NCBI GenBank assembly: GCA_022448245.1
Contig: JAKVCO010000018.1
Location: 1 to 64,000 of the forward strand
DNA: 64,000 bases
Direction of reading: 5' to 3'
From: Paracoccaceae bacterium
GTDB taxonomy: Bacteria > Pseudomonadota > Alphaproteobacteria > Rhodobacterales > Rhodobacteraceae
The translations under genes and the position numbers were made by a program. Of this stretch, positions 8,737-17,324 are shown in pieces. The notes under the pieces were generated by a model. That model worked only from the letters and a program-made list of their open reading frames with translations. It had not been told where the DNA came from and did no database searches. The number at the start of each line of letters is the position of its first letter. The first letter of the stretch is position 1.

Positions 8737-9083
8737 AGGTTCTCTTAGCCTGTGACGCTGTAATTCCGCCCTCGGGTCAAAGAAACACGGTAAGTGTGGT
8801 TCATTAGAGTGTTGGCGTGGTGGAGCGCGTCTCCATGACGCTGCATAGCAAATGCGGCCGAACTCGATCGCTTTTTTCGTCGACCTCTCCTTCTCATCTG
8901 CTTTCACACACTTCGTTTGAGCTTTGGTTTTCTGCCGTGTTCGCCCGTAGGCGCCGGGGGCTTTCTGTCCTGGAGAATCCTGACTGAAATTATCAGGTTG
9001 ACAAAGATGACTGATTTACTAAGAAATTTGCGCGCGGTTGGGACGCCTCCGGTAATCAAGAATTCGCGTGAAGGAGCCTTCTT
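8737..9083. other. Intergenic control region before the iron operon
   Basis: No gene was seen in these 347 bases. The right part carries the iron box at 8981-8995 and a TTGACA at 8998-9003 as a possible -35 element. The left part shows nothing recognisable. Confidence 0.5.
8981..8995 (+). promoter_or_regulatory. Putative RirA (iron-responsive) operator, TGA-N9-TCA
   Basis: TGACTGAAATTATCA fits TGA-N9-TCA exactly, the iron-responsive operator described for RirA in Rhizobiales and Rhodobacterales. It lies about 88 bases upstream of the first gene of the imelysin operon and next to TTGACA at 8998-9003. The position and the iron-related genes downstream support the reading; binding itself is inferred. 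Confidence 0.55.
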
Positions 9084-9572
9084 ATGCACCACTATTCTTT
9101 GCCGCGCGGAGGCGCCCCGGTTGGTTTGCTATCCGAACTAGACTGCGTTGAAGCGGGAGCTGTCATCTACCTGCGCCTTTGGAGCGAAGGGCCAGATGAA
9201 CAAGCGATGGTGTGTCAGGAGTTTGACGCGTTGCTTGGCTATGAGAAGGGCCGCAACGCCACTGAAAGTTTCGGAAAGCTCTGTGAGATCTGTGCGCGGC
9301 ACTGCCGTCGCCCTCTGTTGCGCCATGGCTTGAACTGCAAGTGCTTGGGCGCCGATGAAGCGTGTTTTGCCAACTTCGTCGGCTACGCAACCGACGGTGA
9401 GAGAGAAGATGCGTTCCTCCTAGCAGCGACGATGGTGCGACCCAACATGGCCAGCGCGCTCGTCACGCTCGCGCAGGATTTTGGCCTTGCTTTGAAGAGC
9501 ATGGCCCGATCGCACGGCCGCCCCATAGAGGCGTTGGATGCCGATCAACCCCAAACAAGAACACTGCATTAA
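9084..9572 (+). CDS. Cysteine-rich conserved hypothetical, first gene of the imelysin operon
   Basis: Not recognised as a named family. It has 162 residues with eight cysteines, several clustered: CEICARHC at about 67-74, then CKC at about 85-87 and another Cys near 94. No signal peptide or membrane segment is visible, so it should be cytosolic. Such clustering suggests a bound metal or an iron-sulfur cluster, but that is inference. The ATG follows a GAAGGAG site. It is the first gene after the putative RirA box and lies 18 bases before an imelysin gene, so it probably takes part in iron handling or in regulating this operon. Confidence 0.65.
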   Translation: MHHYSLPRGGAPVGLLSELDCVEAGAVIYLRLWSEGPDEQAMVCQEFDALLGYEKGRNATESFGKLCEICARHCRRPLLRHGLNCKCLGADEACFANFVGYATDGEREDAFLLAATMVRPNMASALVTLAQDFGLALKSMARSHGRPIEALDADQPQTRTLH

Positions 9573-9590
9573 TCTAACGAAGGACAGCTA

Positions 9591-10850
9591 ATGAAAAATC
9601 TGATGCTTGCGACTACTGCTCTTGCCCTCGTCGGGACGGCCGGAATGGCGGAAACCTCCCGCGACGCCGTACTGAAAACGTATTCGGACATTGCGCATGC
9701 CAAATACGAGGACAGTCTGACCACGGCTCAGACCCTTGCGGCCGCCGTTGATGCGTTGTTGGCGGCGCCGTCCGCCGAAGCTCTGCAGACTGCGAAAGAA
9801 GCTTGGCTAGCCGCCCGCGTACCTTACCAGCAAACCGAAGTTTTCCGTTTCGGCAACGCCATAGTCGATGACTGGGAAGGCAAAGTGAATGCCTGGCCGC
9901 TCGATGAAGGTCTGATCGACTACGTGGACGCATCCTACGGCGGCCCAACGGATGAAAACGAAGCTGCGGTTCTCAATGTTGTCGCGAACGCATCGTTCAC
10001 GCTGGGTGGGGTAGAGGTTGATGCCTCCGCGATCACGCCGGCTCTGCTCGAAGAGACGCTGCAGGAAGCCGACGGTGTCGAGGCCAACGTGGCGACCGGC
10101 TATCACGCGATCGAGTTTCTCCTCTGGGGCCAAGACCTCAACGGTACCGAGGCCGGCGCGGGCAACCGCCCCTGGACGGACTACGCGATGGGCGACGACT
10201 GCACGAACGGCAACTGTGACCGTCGGGGCGAGTACCTGAAAGCGGCGACAGATCTGCTTATCACGGATCTCGAGTTCATCGTCGCACAGTGGGCCGATGA
10301 TGGTGCAGCACGCGCGGAACTGACGGCCGATGCCGACGTTGGCGTCTCTGCGATCCTCACGGGGATGGGCTCACTTTCCTATGGTGAGACCGCCGGTGAG
10401 CGTATGCGCCTTGGCGTGATGCTCAATGACCCCGAGGAAGAGCACTCGTGCTTCGCAGACAACACCCATAACGACCATTTCTACAACGGCGTGGGCATCC
10501 AGTCTGTCTATCTGGGCTCTTATACCCGCACCGATGGCTCGATCGTCGAAGGCCCTTCGCTCTCTGACCTCGTTGCCGAGACGGATGCATCGCTCGACAT
10601 GGAGATGCAGCAGAAGCTCTCCGCTGCGGTTCTCGCTCTCGGGCGTATCAAGACCGCCGCAGAATCTGGCTTCACCTACGACATGATGCTCGCCCGTGGA
10701 AATGCGGCTGGCGAAGCGCTCATCATGGGTGGCGTGAACGGTCTTGTAGACCAGACGCGCTCCATCGAACGTGTCGTGGCTGCGCTTGGCACCGAGATCG
10801 AGATCGAAGGGTCTGACTCGCTCGATAATCCTGAGGCAGTGTTCGAATAA
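9591..10850 (+). CDS. Imelysin-family (IrpA-like, M75) periplasmic iron protein
   Basis: A 419-residue exported protein with a signal peptide (MKNLMLATTALALVGTAGMA, cleavage likely after AMA). It belongs to the imelysin/peptidase M75 family, which contains iron-regulated IrpA and insulin-cleaving proteins and is related to EfeO. The family motif G-x-H-x-x-E is intact in GYHAIEFLLWGQD (His about 172, Glu about 175). The repeat-like helical halves and the Asn-rich segment around AMGDDCTNGNCDRRGEY are also typical. It probably binds iron in the periplasm. It lies in the RirA-box operon and is followed by a strong terminator, so it should be the most abundant product. Confidence 0.88.
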   Translation: MKNLMLATTALALVGTAGMAETSRDAVLKTYSDIAHAKYEDSLTTAQTLAAAVDALLAAPSAEALQTAKEAWLAARVPYQQTEVFRFGNAIVDDWEGKVNAWPLDEGLIDYVDASYGGPTDENEAAVLNVVANASFTLGGVEVDASAITPALLEETLQEADGVEANVATGYHAIEFLLWGQDLNGTEAGAGNRPWTDYAMGDDCTNGNCDRRGEYLKAATDLLITDLEFIVAQWADDGAARAELTADADVGVSAILTGMGSLSYGETAGERMRLGVMLNDPEEEHSCFADNTHNDHFYNGVGIQSVYLGSYTRTDGSIVEGPSLSDLVAETDASLDMEMQQKLSAAVLALGRIKTAAESGFTYDMMLARGNAAGEALIMGGVNGLVDQTRSIERVVAALGTEIEIEGSDSLDNPEAVFE

Positions 10851-10866
10851 AGCCCTTCTCCCCGGA

Positions 10867-10903
10867 GCAGGCGCGGCATTTTTGCGCCGCGCCTGCTTTG
10901 TTT
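10867..10903 (+). terminator. Strong intrinsic terminator inside the iron operon
   Basis: An 11-base-pair perfect stem (GCAGGCGCGGC at 10867-10877 with GCCGCGCCTGC at 10886-10896), an 8-base loop and then TTTGTTT. It lies between the first imelysin gene and the di-heme gene, so downstream genes are probably read at a lower level. Confidence 0.85.
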
Positions 10904-10923
10904 CTGGATGCTAGCAATTCGCC

Positions 10924-12453
10924 ATGCAACGTCTCGCACTCGCGACACTTTCCATTTTTTTTGCGGTCTCGGCCTTTGCGTCTGAGGGGCTCCCGCCTGT
11001 GGATGCTGATCTGCTGTCAGAGCCGCATCTCGATATCATTCCCCGCACGGACGAAGAGGCGGCGCGCATCGCAGCAGTGACGGCAGCGCCCACCGATTTT
11101 ACCAAGCCGCAGTCCTTCGAGGCAAATAGCGCCGGCGCCGCAACTGTGCGAGCAATGGGCAACACCAACGCCTTCTCGAGCGTTTCTGCGAATGCCTCCT
11201 TTGAAGACGAGCTTACGTTCAAAGTCGGCAACGGCTTGTTCAAAAAGCTCTGGGTGTCTTCGCCTGCGTCTACAATGGCCTCTGACGGGCTCGGCCCCCT
11301 TTATAACGCGCGTTCATGCCAGCGCTGTCACATAAAAGACGGTCGCGGCCACCCGCCTGAGATCGGCGATGAAAACGCGATTTCAATGTTTCTGCGGGTC
11401 TCGATCCCCGACCTTGCCCGGCAAACCGAAGACTACCTCGCCACGCTACCGGAGCCGACTTACGGCACGCAGCTTCAGGATTTCGGGACGGCGGGTCAGC
11501 GCGCCGAATACGTGCTTGAGATCGATTATGAAGAGATCGAGGTGCCGCTGTCCGGCGGTGAAACGGCTTACCTTCGCAAGCCAACATACCGTGCCGCGGA
11601 TCTGGGGTATGGTGATCTGCACCCCGACGCGATGCTGAGCCCGCGCGTGGCGCCGCAAATGATCGGCCTTGGTTTGCTCGAGGCAATCCCTGCCGCCGAC
11701 ATCCTTGCACTGGCTGACGCGCACGACGCCGATGGGGATGGGATTTCAGGCCGACCGAACGTGGTTTGGTCGCGTGAATACGATCAATGGATGCTGGGCC
11801 GCTTTGGCCTAAAGGCGATGAACCCCACGCTCAATCAGCAGAACGCCGACGCCTTCTCGGGCGATATCGGCGTCTCAAGCCCGCTCTTCCCCGATCCTTG
11901 GGGGTCGTGCACCGCGGCCCAGGCAGACTGCCGCGCCGCGCCCCATGGGGATGGCGATGACCGGGTATTCGAGATCGACAATGCGGGGCTGGAGTTGGTG
12001 CTCTTTTACTCCCGAAACCTCGCCGTGCCTGCCCGTCGCGACGTGGACGCCCCGCAGGTCTTGCGCGGCAAACAGGTCTTCCACCAGGTGGGTTGTGCGT
12101 CCTGCCACCAACCAAACTTCGTCACGCACCGACTGGCAGAACAGCCAGAACAGAGCTTTCAGCTCATTTGGCCCTACACCGACATGCTGCTCCACGACAT
12201 GGGGGAGGGGCTTGCCGACAACAGGCCAGAAGCGGGCGCAAACGGGCGGGAATGGCGCACGCCACCGCTCTGGGGCATTGGCATGACCGAACAGGTCTCG
12301 GGCCACACATACTTCCTCCACGACGGGCGCGCCCGGAACCTGCTTGAAGCGGTGCTTTGGCACGGCGGCGAGGCAGCTGCGCAGCGCGATGCTGTGACCG
12401 TGCTGCCCCCTCAGGATCGTGCCGCCCTCATTTCATTCTTGGAGAGCCTTTGA
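10924..12453 (+). CDS. Di-heme oxidoreductase (DUF1111, putative thiol oxidoreductase)
   Basis: A 509-residue exported c-type cytochrome. After a signal peptide (MQRLALATLSIFFAVSAFA) there are two CxxCH heme sites: CQRCH at about 132-136 and CASCH at about 391-395. The rest matches the DUF1111 family (YLRKPTYRAADLGYG, GRPNVVW, GRFGLKAMNPTLNQQ). Members are found with imelysins and are thought to move electrons during periplasmic iron uptake, perhaps changing the redox state of iron. It starts 20 bases after the terminator and overlaps the next gene by one base (TGATG), so expression of the two is coupled. Confidence 0.88.
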   Translation: MQRLALATLSIFFAVSAFASEGLPPVDADLLSEPHLDIIPRTDEEAARIAAVTAAPTDFTKPQSFEANSAGAATVRAMGNTNAFSSVSANASFEDELTFKVGNGLFKKLWVSSPASTMASDGLGPLYNARSCQRCHIKDGRGHPPEIGDENAISMFLRVSIPDLARQTEDYLATLPEPTYGTQLQDFGTAGQRAEYVLEIDYEEIEVPLSGGETAYLRKPTYRAADLGYGDLHPDAMLSPRVAPQMIGLGLLEAIPAADILALADAHDADGDGISGRPNVVWSREYDQWMLGRFGLKAMNPTLNQQNADAFSGDIGVSSPLFPDPWGSCTAAQADCRAAPHGDGDDRVFEIDNAGLELVLFYSRNLAVPARRDVDAPQVLRGKQVFHQVGCASCHQPNFVTHRLAEQPEQSFQLIWPYTDMLLHDMGEGLADNRPEAGANGREWRTPPLWGIGMTEQVSGHTYFLHDGRARNLLEAVLWHGGEAAAQRDAVTVLPPQDRAALISFLESL

Positions 12454-13415
12454 TGCGCCTTGCTGCCGCTTTCATCTTCCTCGCAACGCCGCTTGCTGCA
12501 CAGGACGTCGACGGGGCAGTCAACGAACATATTCTGCCGGGCTATTCAGCCCTGGCCGAAGAGACGACCCTCCTTGCGGATGCAGCCTGCGCGGCAGAGG
12601 ATTTGAAGCCTGCTTTCAGTTCGGCGTTCGATGCCTGGGTGCGTGTCAGCCACTTGCGGTTCGGCCCGTCAGAAGCAGATGACCGTGCCTTCGCGTTGGC
12701 CTTCTGGCCCGACCCCCGTGGTTCGACGCCCAAGACGCTCGCTGCGCTAATCAGTGACGCGGACCCAGTTGTCGAAGACGCGGCCGCTTTTGGCACGGTC
12801 TCAGTGGCAGGGCGGGGCTTTTACGCGCTCGAGTTCCTGCTTTTTGATCCGCAGTTCGCGGAGCAATCCTCGTCCCCTTATCTGTGCACACTGACCCAAG
12901 CGATCACGCGCGACATCGCTGCGAATGCCGCAGCTATCGAGGCGGGATGGCAAAACCATGCTGCCCTGATGACCGCGCCCGGAAATGACGCCTACCGGAC
13001 CGAGGAAGAGGCCATCCGCCAGCTCTTCACCGCCCTCGCCACAGGTCTTGAGTTCACCTCTCAAGCGCGGCTCGGGCGGCCCATGGGCACCTTCGAGCGA
13101 CCTCGACCGAACCGCGCCGAAGCGCGAAGGTCAGATCGGTCGCTGCGCCACGTGGTTCTGTCGCTCGAAGCCACGCGCGCGCTCGCGGGACATATCGCTA
13201 CCCGGGATGATGCGCTCGATGCGCTTTTTGAGAAGGCGATCTCCCAGGCTGAAGCGCTCGATGATCCGGTCTTTGCGAATGTCGCGACCCCGCAAGGGCG
13301 CATCCGTGTGGAGGCGTTGCAATCCTCGGTGGAGGAAATCCGTCGCTACCTCGGCGGCACAGTAGCGCCACGCCTTGGGATAGAGGCCGGGTTCAACGCA
13401 TTGGATGGTGATTGA
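12453..13415 (+). CDS. Second imelysin-family protein, with an altered GxHxxE motif
   Basis: A 320-residue exported protein with a signal peptide (MRLAAAFIFLATPLAAQ). It is a shorter imelysin-like protein: the HxxE region reads GRGFYALEFLLFDPQ, so the conserved His is a Tyr while the Glu is kept. The ATG at 12453 overlaps the stop of the di-heme gene; a longer upstream reading would remove the signal peptide and is rejected. It ends overlapping the start of the DUF1513 gene. The pairing of a canonical and a non-canonical imelysin in one operon suggests different roles, such as iron binding and a structural or delivery function. Confidence 0.82.
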   Translation: MRLAAAFIFLATPLAAQDVDGAVNEHILPGYSALAEETTLLADAACAAEDLKPAFSSAFDAWVRVSHLRFGPSEADDRAFALAFWPDPRGSTPKTLAALISDADPVVEDAAAFGTVSVAGRGFYALEFLLFDPQFAEQSSSPYLCTLTQAITRDIAANAAAIEAGWQNHAALMTAPGNDAYRTEEEAIRQLFTALATGLEFTSQARLGRPMGTFERPRPNRAEARRSDRSLRHVVLSLEATRALAGHIATRDDALDALFEKAISQAEALDDPVFANVATPQGRIRVEALQSSVEEIRRYLGGTVAPRLGIEAGFNALDGD

Positions 13416-14479
13416 TGCCCGCGCGCCGGTCCTTTCTTGTTGGCCTGCTGTCAGCCGGTCTTGCCCCGCGGCTTAGCTGGGCTGATGCGGGCAGCCCCGC
13501 CTTCCTGTCAGCGGCGCGCACACCTGCTGGCCGCTATGTGCTCTGCGGCTTGTCTGAGGCCGGAAGCATCAGCTTTCAAATCCCGATCCCGGATCGAGGT
13601 CATGCCGCCGCAGCCCATCCAACCAAGCCCCAAGCCGTGGCCTTCGCGCGCCGCCCGGGTACGTTTGCCTTGGTCGTCAACTGCGCAACGGGCGAGGTCG
13701 ATCAGAGATTGTACGCTCCCGAGGGCCGGCATTTCTATGGTCACGGCGCCTTTGCTGAGGGCGGCGACATCCTTCTAACGACCGAGAATGACTATGAGGC
13801 CGGTCGTGGCATGCTTGGCCTTTGGGACGCCCGGAACGGCTACGCGCGCATGGGCGAGATCACCTCTGGCGGAGTTGGCCCCCATGACATGAAGCTCATG
13901 TCAGATGGCAGGCTCGCGGTGGCGAACGGGGGCATCGAAACCCATCCTGAGACGGGGCGTACCAAGCTGAACCTGGCGACGATGCAGCCGAACCTGAGTT
14001 ACGTTTCTCTCGATGGAGTGGTGTCTGAGGTGGTGGAGCTCAATCCTGCGCTAAGGCGAAACTCCATCCGGCATCTTGCCGTCGACGGCCGCGACAGGGT
14101 CGGCATGGCGATGCAATGGCAGGGCGACGTGGCGGATTCAGTGCCGCTCGTGGCTGTTCATGATGCCCGTACTGGCAAGCTGATGCTTGGCGCGGCCCAA
14201 GATCAAAGGTCGCTGCTGGGCTATGCAGGTAGCATTGCCATGGCTGGCGAGACGGTCGCGGTGACCTCCCCTAAGGGCGGGATTGCTCAGACATATTCGC
14301 TGGAAGACTTCGGCCTCCTCAATCAAGTCGAGCGGCCTGACATTTGCGGCGTTGCAGCCATCGGGGCAGAGTACGTCACCACCACGGGGAGTGGGCTTTT
14401 CGAGAACCACTCGGGCCGGCCCAAGCGAACCCAAACCCGTTTGAATTGGGACAACCACCTCGTCAGCCTCGTGTCCTAG
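13415..14479 (+). CDS. DUF1513 periplasmic protein, likely Tat-exported beta-propeller
   Basis: A 354-residue protein starting MPARRSFLVGLLSAGLA. The twin-arginine and the hydrophobic stretch with a following Ala-rich site suggest Tat export with cofactor or folding before transport. The body has repeated strand patterns of a WD40/YVTN-like propeller (for example GHGAFAEGGDILLTTENDYE, GVGPHDMKLMSDGRLAVANG), as in the DUF1513 family that accompanies imelysins. The ATG at 13415 overlaps the previous stop. It is the last gene of the operon. Its molecular role is not established; a part in iron loading or electron transfer is inferred from context. Confidence 0.8.
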   Translation: MPARRSFLVGLLSAGLAPRLSWADAGSPAFLSAARTPAGRYVLCGLSEAGSISFQIPIPDRGHAAAAHPTKPQAVAFARRPGTFALVVNCATGEVDQRLYAPEGRHFYGHGAFAEGGDILLTTENDYEAGRGMLGLWDARNGYARMGEITSGGVGPHDMKLMSDGRLAVANGGIETHPETGRTKLNLATMQPNLSYVSLDGVVSEVVELNPALRRNSIRHLAVDGRDRVGMAMQWQGDVADSVPLVAVHDARTGKLMLGAAQDQRSLLGYAGSIAMAGETVAVTSPKGGIAQTYSLEDFGLLNQVERPDICGVAAIGAEYVTTTGSGLFENHSGRPKRTQTRLNWDNHLVSLVS

Positions 14480-15082
14480 CGCGGCCTATTCGATGGGGCA
14501 GGGTGCCATCGGGCCGAGCAGCACCCGAAGCTAAGTCTCAAGATCTTTGCCGAAGACGACTTCGTAGGTCACAGCAGATTTGCGCGTAACTACTTCATCC
14601 GTGTGGCGCCTAAGTTTGAAAGCGGCAGCGATCTCAGGACAATCTGGAAGGCAAAGGCCCATGCCATCCTCGTGGCCTGTCCGAACCTTGTCTCACCGCA
14701 GGACGCCGCGGATGCGCGGGTAGTTTCCGGCTTTCCCGCGATTGTCGGCACCAAAAGTAGGGTGCCTTCTGGCTATCCTCTCGCCAATCCCAAAGGGCGC
14801 TTGACTTTCAAGTGCACAATCGCGGCCTCTCAACCGTCGACGCAGTTGACGATCGCGATGCAGAGGCACGGTGTGACCGGTTGTCTGGATATCTGCGCCG
14901 CTCCCGCCATCAAGACGGGCTCTTTGATGCCAATTCTGGAGGAACGATTTCGCATCCCGCTAGAGATCAGATTGATGACCCCGCATCGGCGCAAGACGTC
15001 TTCTGACAAGCCCCTGATCGAGGCCATGAGCAAAATGATGGACGCGCACGACAGACTGACGGGCAGTCAGTCAGCCAAATAG
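14480..15082 (+). pseudogene. LysR-type regulator remnant (effector domain only)
   Basis: Right after the DUF1513 stop the same frame stays open for about 200 codons without a start at its beginning. The sequence resembles the effector-binding half of a LysR regulator: KLSLKIFAEDDF, AHAILVACPNLVSPQDAADA, a central VTGCLDICAAPAIKTGSLMPIL and a C-terminal LMTPHRRKTSSDKPLIEAMSKMM, which mirrors the end of GcvA-type proteins. The winged-helix DNA-binding domain is absent, so it cannot act as a repressor or activator. A GTG at 14603 could start a 159-residue product, but a decayed gene is more likely. It overlaps the 3' end of the opposite mannitol dehydrogenase gene. Confidence 0.6.
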
Positions 15083-16557
15083 CTGTTGAGGGTCGCCTCA
15101 ACGCCCATCGCCTGCAGGGACCTGTGCGCCTGCGAGAACGCGGTTGCGAAGGCCTCATCATCTGCAATCGCGCCATAGAACTGACGCTGCTCAAGCCAGG
15201 CAATCGGATCAGACAAGGCGTCTGACGCAGCCTTGGTCAACGCACGCCACTCGGGATCGTTCGGCTCAATCTTGCTGCCATCTGCCCGCACCCCAAGGCA
15301 CATGAAGGACCAGAGAGCTTGGCTAAGCGCCAGCCCCTTGATGTCCGAACCAGCAGCCAGAGCATCGCGGATCACAGGGATGATGGCCCCCGTGTGGCGC
15401 GATGATCCGTCAAAGGCGACGCGACGCACGGTGTCGTAGATCGCAGGGTTCGCAAATCTACCATCGATCAGATCGACGTAGTCACTGGGGCCCATGCCGG
15501 GCACCGAAGGGACAAGAGGCGCGATTTCTGTCAGGGCGACCTTGCGGAAAAGCCCCTTGATGAGGGGGTGAACCATGGCTTCTGCGATGGTTTGTAGCCC
15601 CAACAGCTCAGCAGGGGCGGCGATGATCTGGTGGCCGCCGTTCAGCAGCCTCAGCTTCATGGCCTCGTAGCTATGCACATTGTCGGAAACGATTGCGCCC
15701 ACGGTCTCCCACGCAGGACGACCGGCGCAGAAATCTTCCTCCAGCACCCACTGGCGGAAGTTCTCGTGCGTCACCGGCGCTTCATCGGCCACGCCAAACG
15801 TGTTCGCCAGCGCGCGTTCCTTGGGGCCGGTCGCGGGTACGATGCAGTCGACCATGGAATTGGGGAAGCTAACGTTCTCATTGATCCAACGCGCAAGGTC
15901 GAGATCCACCATCTCAGCCAAGCCGCGCACGACCTCGCCAAGGATTGCGCCATTGCCCGGCAGGTTGTCACAGCTTTGACAGGTGAACGGGCCGTGACTC
16001 GCTGTGCGCCGGAGCGCCAGCGCGGACACGATCGCGCCGAAAGCCGTCCGAGGCGTGTCGAGATGCGATGCATCGTGCTGGATATCGGGGTGGCGCGGAT
16101 CGAAGCGCTTGGTGGCCGGGTCGAGGAAATACCCGCCCTCGGTCACGGTAAGCGAGACGATCCTGATGGCCGGATCGCTTAGCTGGCGGATCAGCGGTCC
16201 ATGACCCTCTTCAATGGGCAGGTAGCCGATCATGGAGCCCACGACTTCGGCCGAGGTGCCCGCCGGGTCGAGTTCGATCAAGGTGGTCAGGCAATCCTGT
16301 GCAAGAAGGCGGGCGCGTTGCTCGGCATCTTCATGGCGCACGCTGGCGCCGATGATGGCCCAGTCCATCGCTTTGCCCTGCTGCATGAGCCGGTGCACAT
16401 ACCAGGCCTGATGCGCTCGATGAAAGTTTCCGACCCCGATGTGAACGATTCCCGGTGTCAAAGCCGATCGGTCGTAGGTGGGGCGCAGTATCTTCTCGGG
16501 CAAGGTATCCAGAGACGCGTTGTTGAGGCGGCAGAGGGTTTGATCGTGGTCCGTCAT
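15067..16557 (-). CDS. mtlK: Mannitol 2-dehydrogenase (long-chain polyol dehydrogenase)
   Basis: A 496-residue cytosolic NAD-dependent enzyme that oxidises D-mannitol to D-fructose (related enzymes act on D-arabinitol or fructuronate). It shows the nucleotide-binding start GIVHIGVGNFHRAHQ and the family catalytic motif K-x4-N-x2-H in KLRLLNGGHQ. Length is normal for the polyol-specific long-chain dehydrogenases. The ATG at 16557 overlaps the stop of the upstream sorbitol dehydrogenase (TGATG); a start 12 bases earlier is possible. Last gene of the smo operon, as in Rhodobacter sphaeroides. The fructose formed could feed the pathway served by the frc operon about 10 kb away. Confidence 0.9.
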   Translation of the reverse strand: MTDHDQTLCRLNNASLDTLPEKILRPTYDRSALTPGIVHIGVGNFHRAHQAWYVHRLMQQGKAMDWAIIGASVRHEDAEQRARLLAQDCLTTLIELDPAGTSAEVVGSMIGYLPIEEGHGPLIRQLSDPAIRIVSLTVTEGGYFLDPATKRFDPRHPDIQHDASHLDTPRTAFGAIVSALALRRTASHGPFTCQSCDNLPGNGAILGEVVRGLAEMVDLDLARWINENVSFPNSMVDCIVPATGPKERALANTFGVADEAPVTHENFRQWVLEEDFCAGRPAWETVGAIVSDNVHSYEAMKLRLLNGGHQIIAAPAELLGLQTIAEAMVHPLIKGLFRKVALTEIAPLVPSVPGMGPSDYVDLIDGRFANPAIYDTVRRVAFDGSSRHTGAIIPVIRDALAAGSDIKGLALSQALWSFMCLGVRADGSKIEPNDPEWRALTKAASDALSDPIAWLEQRQFYGAIADDEAFATAFSQAHRSLQAMGVEATLNSYLAD

Positions 16558-17324
16558 CAGCTCATCCATTGGCCACCGTCCACGTTGTAAGTCTGTGCGA
16601 CAATGTAGTTGGCTTCACTACTGGCGAGGAAGACTGCCATCCCCACCAAATCTTTGGATGTGCCCATGCGCCCGAACGGGACGCCGGCGCCCACTTCGGC
16701 CTTCTTCTGGCCGGGGGCTTTGTTCTCGTATTTCGCGAAAAAGACGTCGACCCCGTCCCAATGCTCGCCATCGACGACGCCGGGCGAGATGGCATTCACG
16801 TTGATGCCGTGTTCGATGAGGTTGAGGCCCGCGCTCTGAGTAAGGCTGATGACGGCGGCTTTGGTCGCGCAATAGACCGCTACAAGCGGCTCGCCCCGGC
16901 GCCCTGCTTGAGACGCCATGTTGATGATGCGGCCCTTGATGCCGCGATCGATCATATGCCGCGCCACGGCTTGCAGCGTGAAGAGGGTGCCTTTGACGTT
17001 GATGTCAAAGGTCGTGGCAAAGTCGTCTTCCGTGATCTCAGAGATCGGCGCAGCCGTGAATACAGCGGCGTTGTTCACCAAAATGTCGATCTGGCCGAAG
17101 GTGTCGACCGTCTGCGCAACGGCGGCGTCAATGCTGGCTTGGTCCGTAACGTCGAGAGCAACCGCCTCGGCCCCGATCCGCGAGGCGGCGGCCTGTGCGC
17201 GCGTGATATCGATGTCCCCGATCATCACGCGGGCACCTTCGGCGATATAAGCCTCTGCGAAGGCCAGCCCGATTCCCCGTGCGGCCCCCGTTATCAAAGC
17301 GTTCTTGCCTGCCAGGCGTGTCAT
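16557..17324 (-). CDS. smoS: Sorbitol dehydrogenase, short-chain type
   Basis: A 255-residue classical SDR that oxidises D-glucitol to D-fructose (and galactitol to tagatose in the Rhodobacter enzyme). The Rossmann motif is TGAARGIG near residue 13, NNA lies in ILVNNAAVF, and the catalytic Ser and Tyr-x3-Lys are in NMASQAG and YCATKAA. The C-terminal NVDGGQWMS matches the SmoS type. The ATG overlaps the end of smoK (ATGA) and its stop overlaps mtlK, so the three are translationally coupled. Assignment is strengthened by the operon order, identical to the known smoEFGK-smoS-mtlK set. Confidence 0.92.
   Translation of the reverse strand: MTRLAGKNALITGAARGIGLAFAEAYIAEGARVMIGDIDITRAQAAASRIGAEAVALDVTDQASIDAAVAQTVDTFGQIDILVNNAAVFTAAPISEITEDDFATTFDINVKGTLFTLQAVARHMIDRGIKGRIINMASQAGRRGEPLVAVYCATKAAVISLTQSAGLNLIEHGINVNAISPGVVDGEHWDGVDVFFAKYENKAPGQKKAEVGAGVPFGRMGTSKDLVGMAVFLASSEANYIVAQTYNVDGGQWMS

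Noticed and set aside
12357-12452. Upstream extension of the second imelysin
   Set aside because: It would remove the signal peptide from the N-terminus and overlap the di-heme gene by 97 bases; the ATG at 12453 is better.
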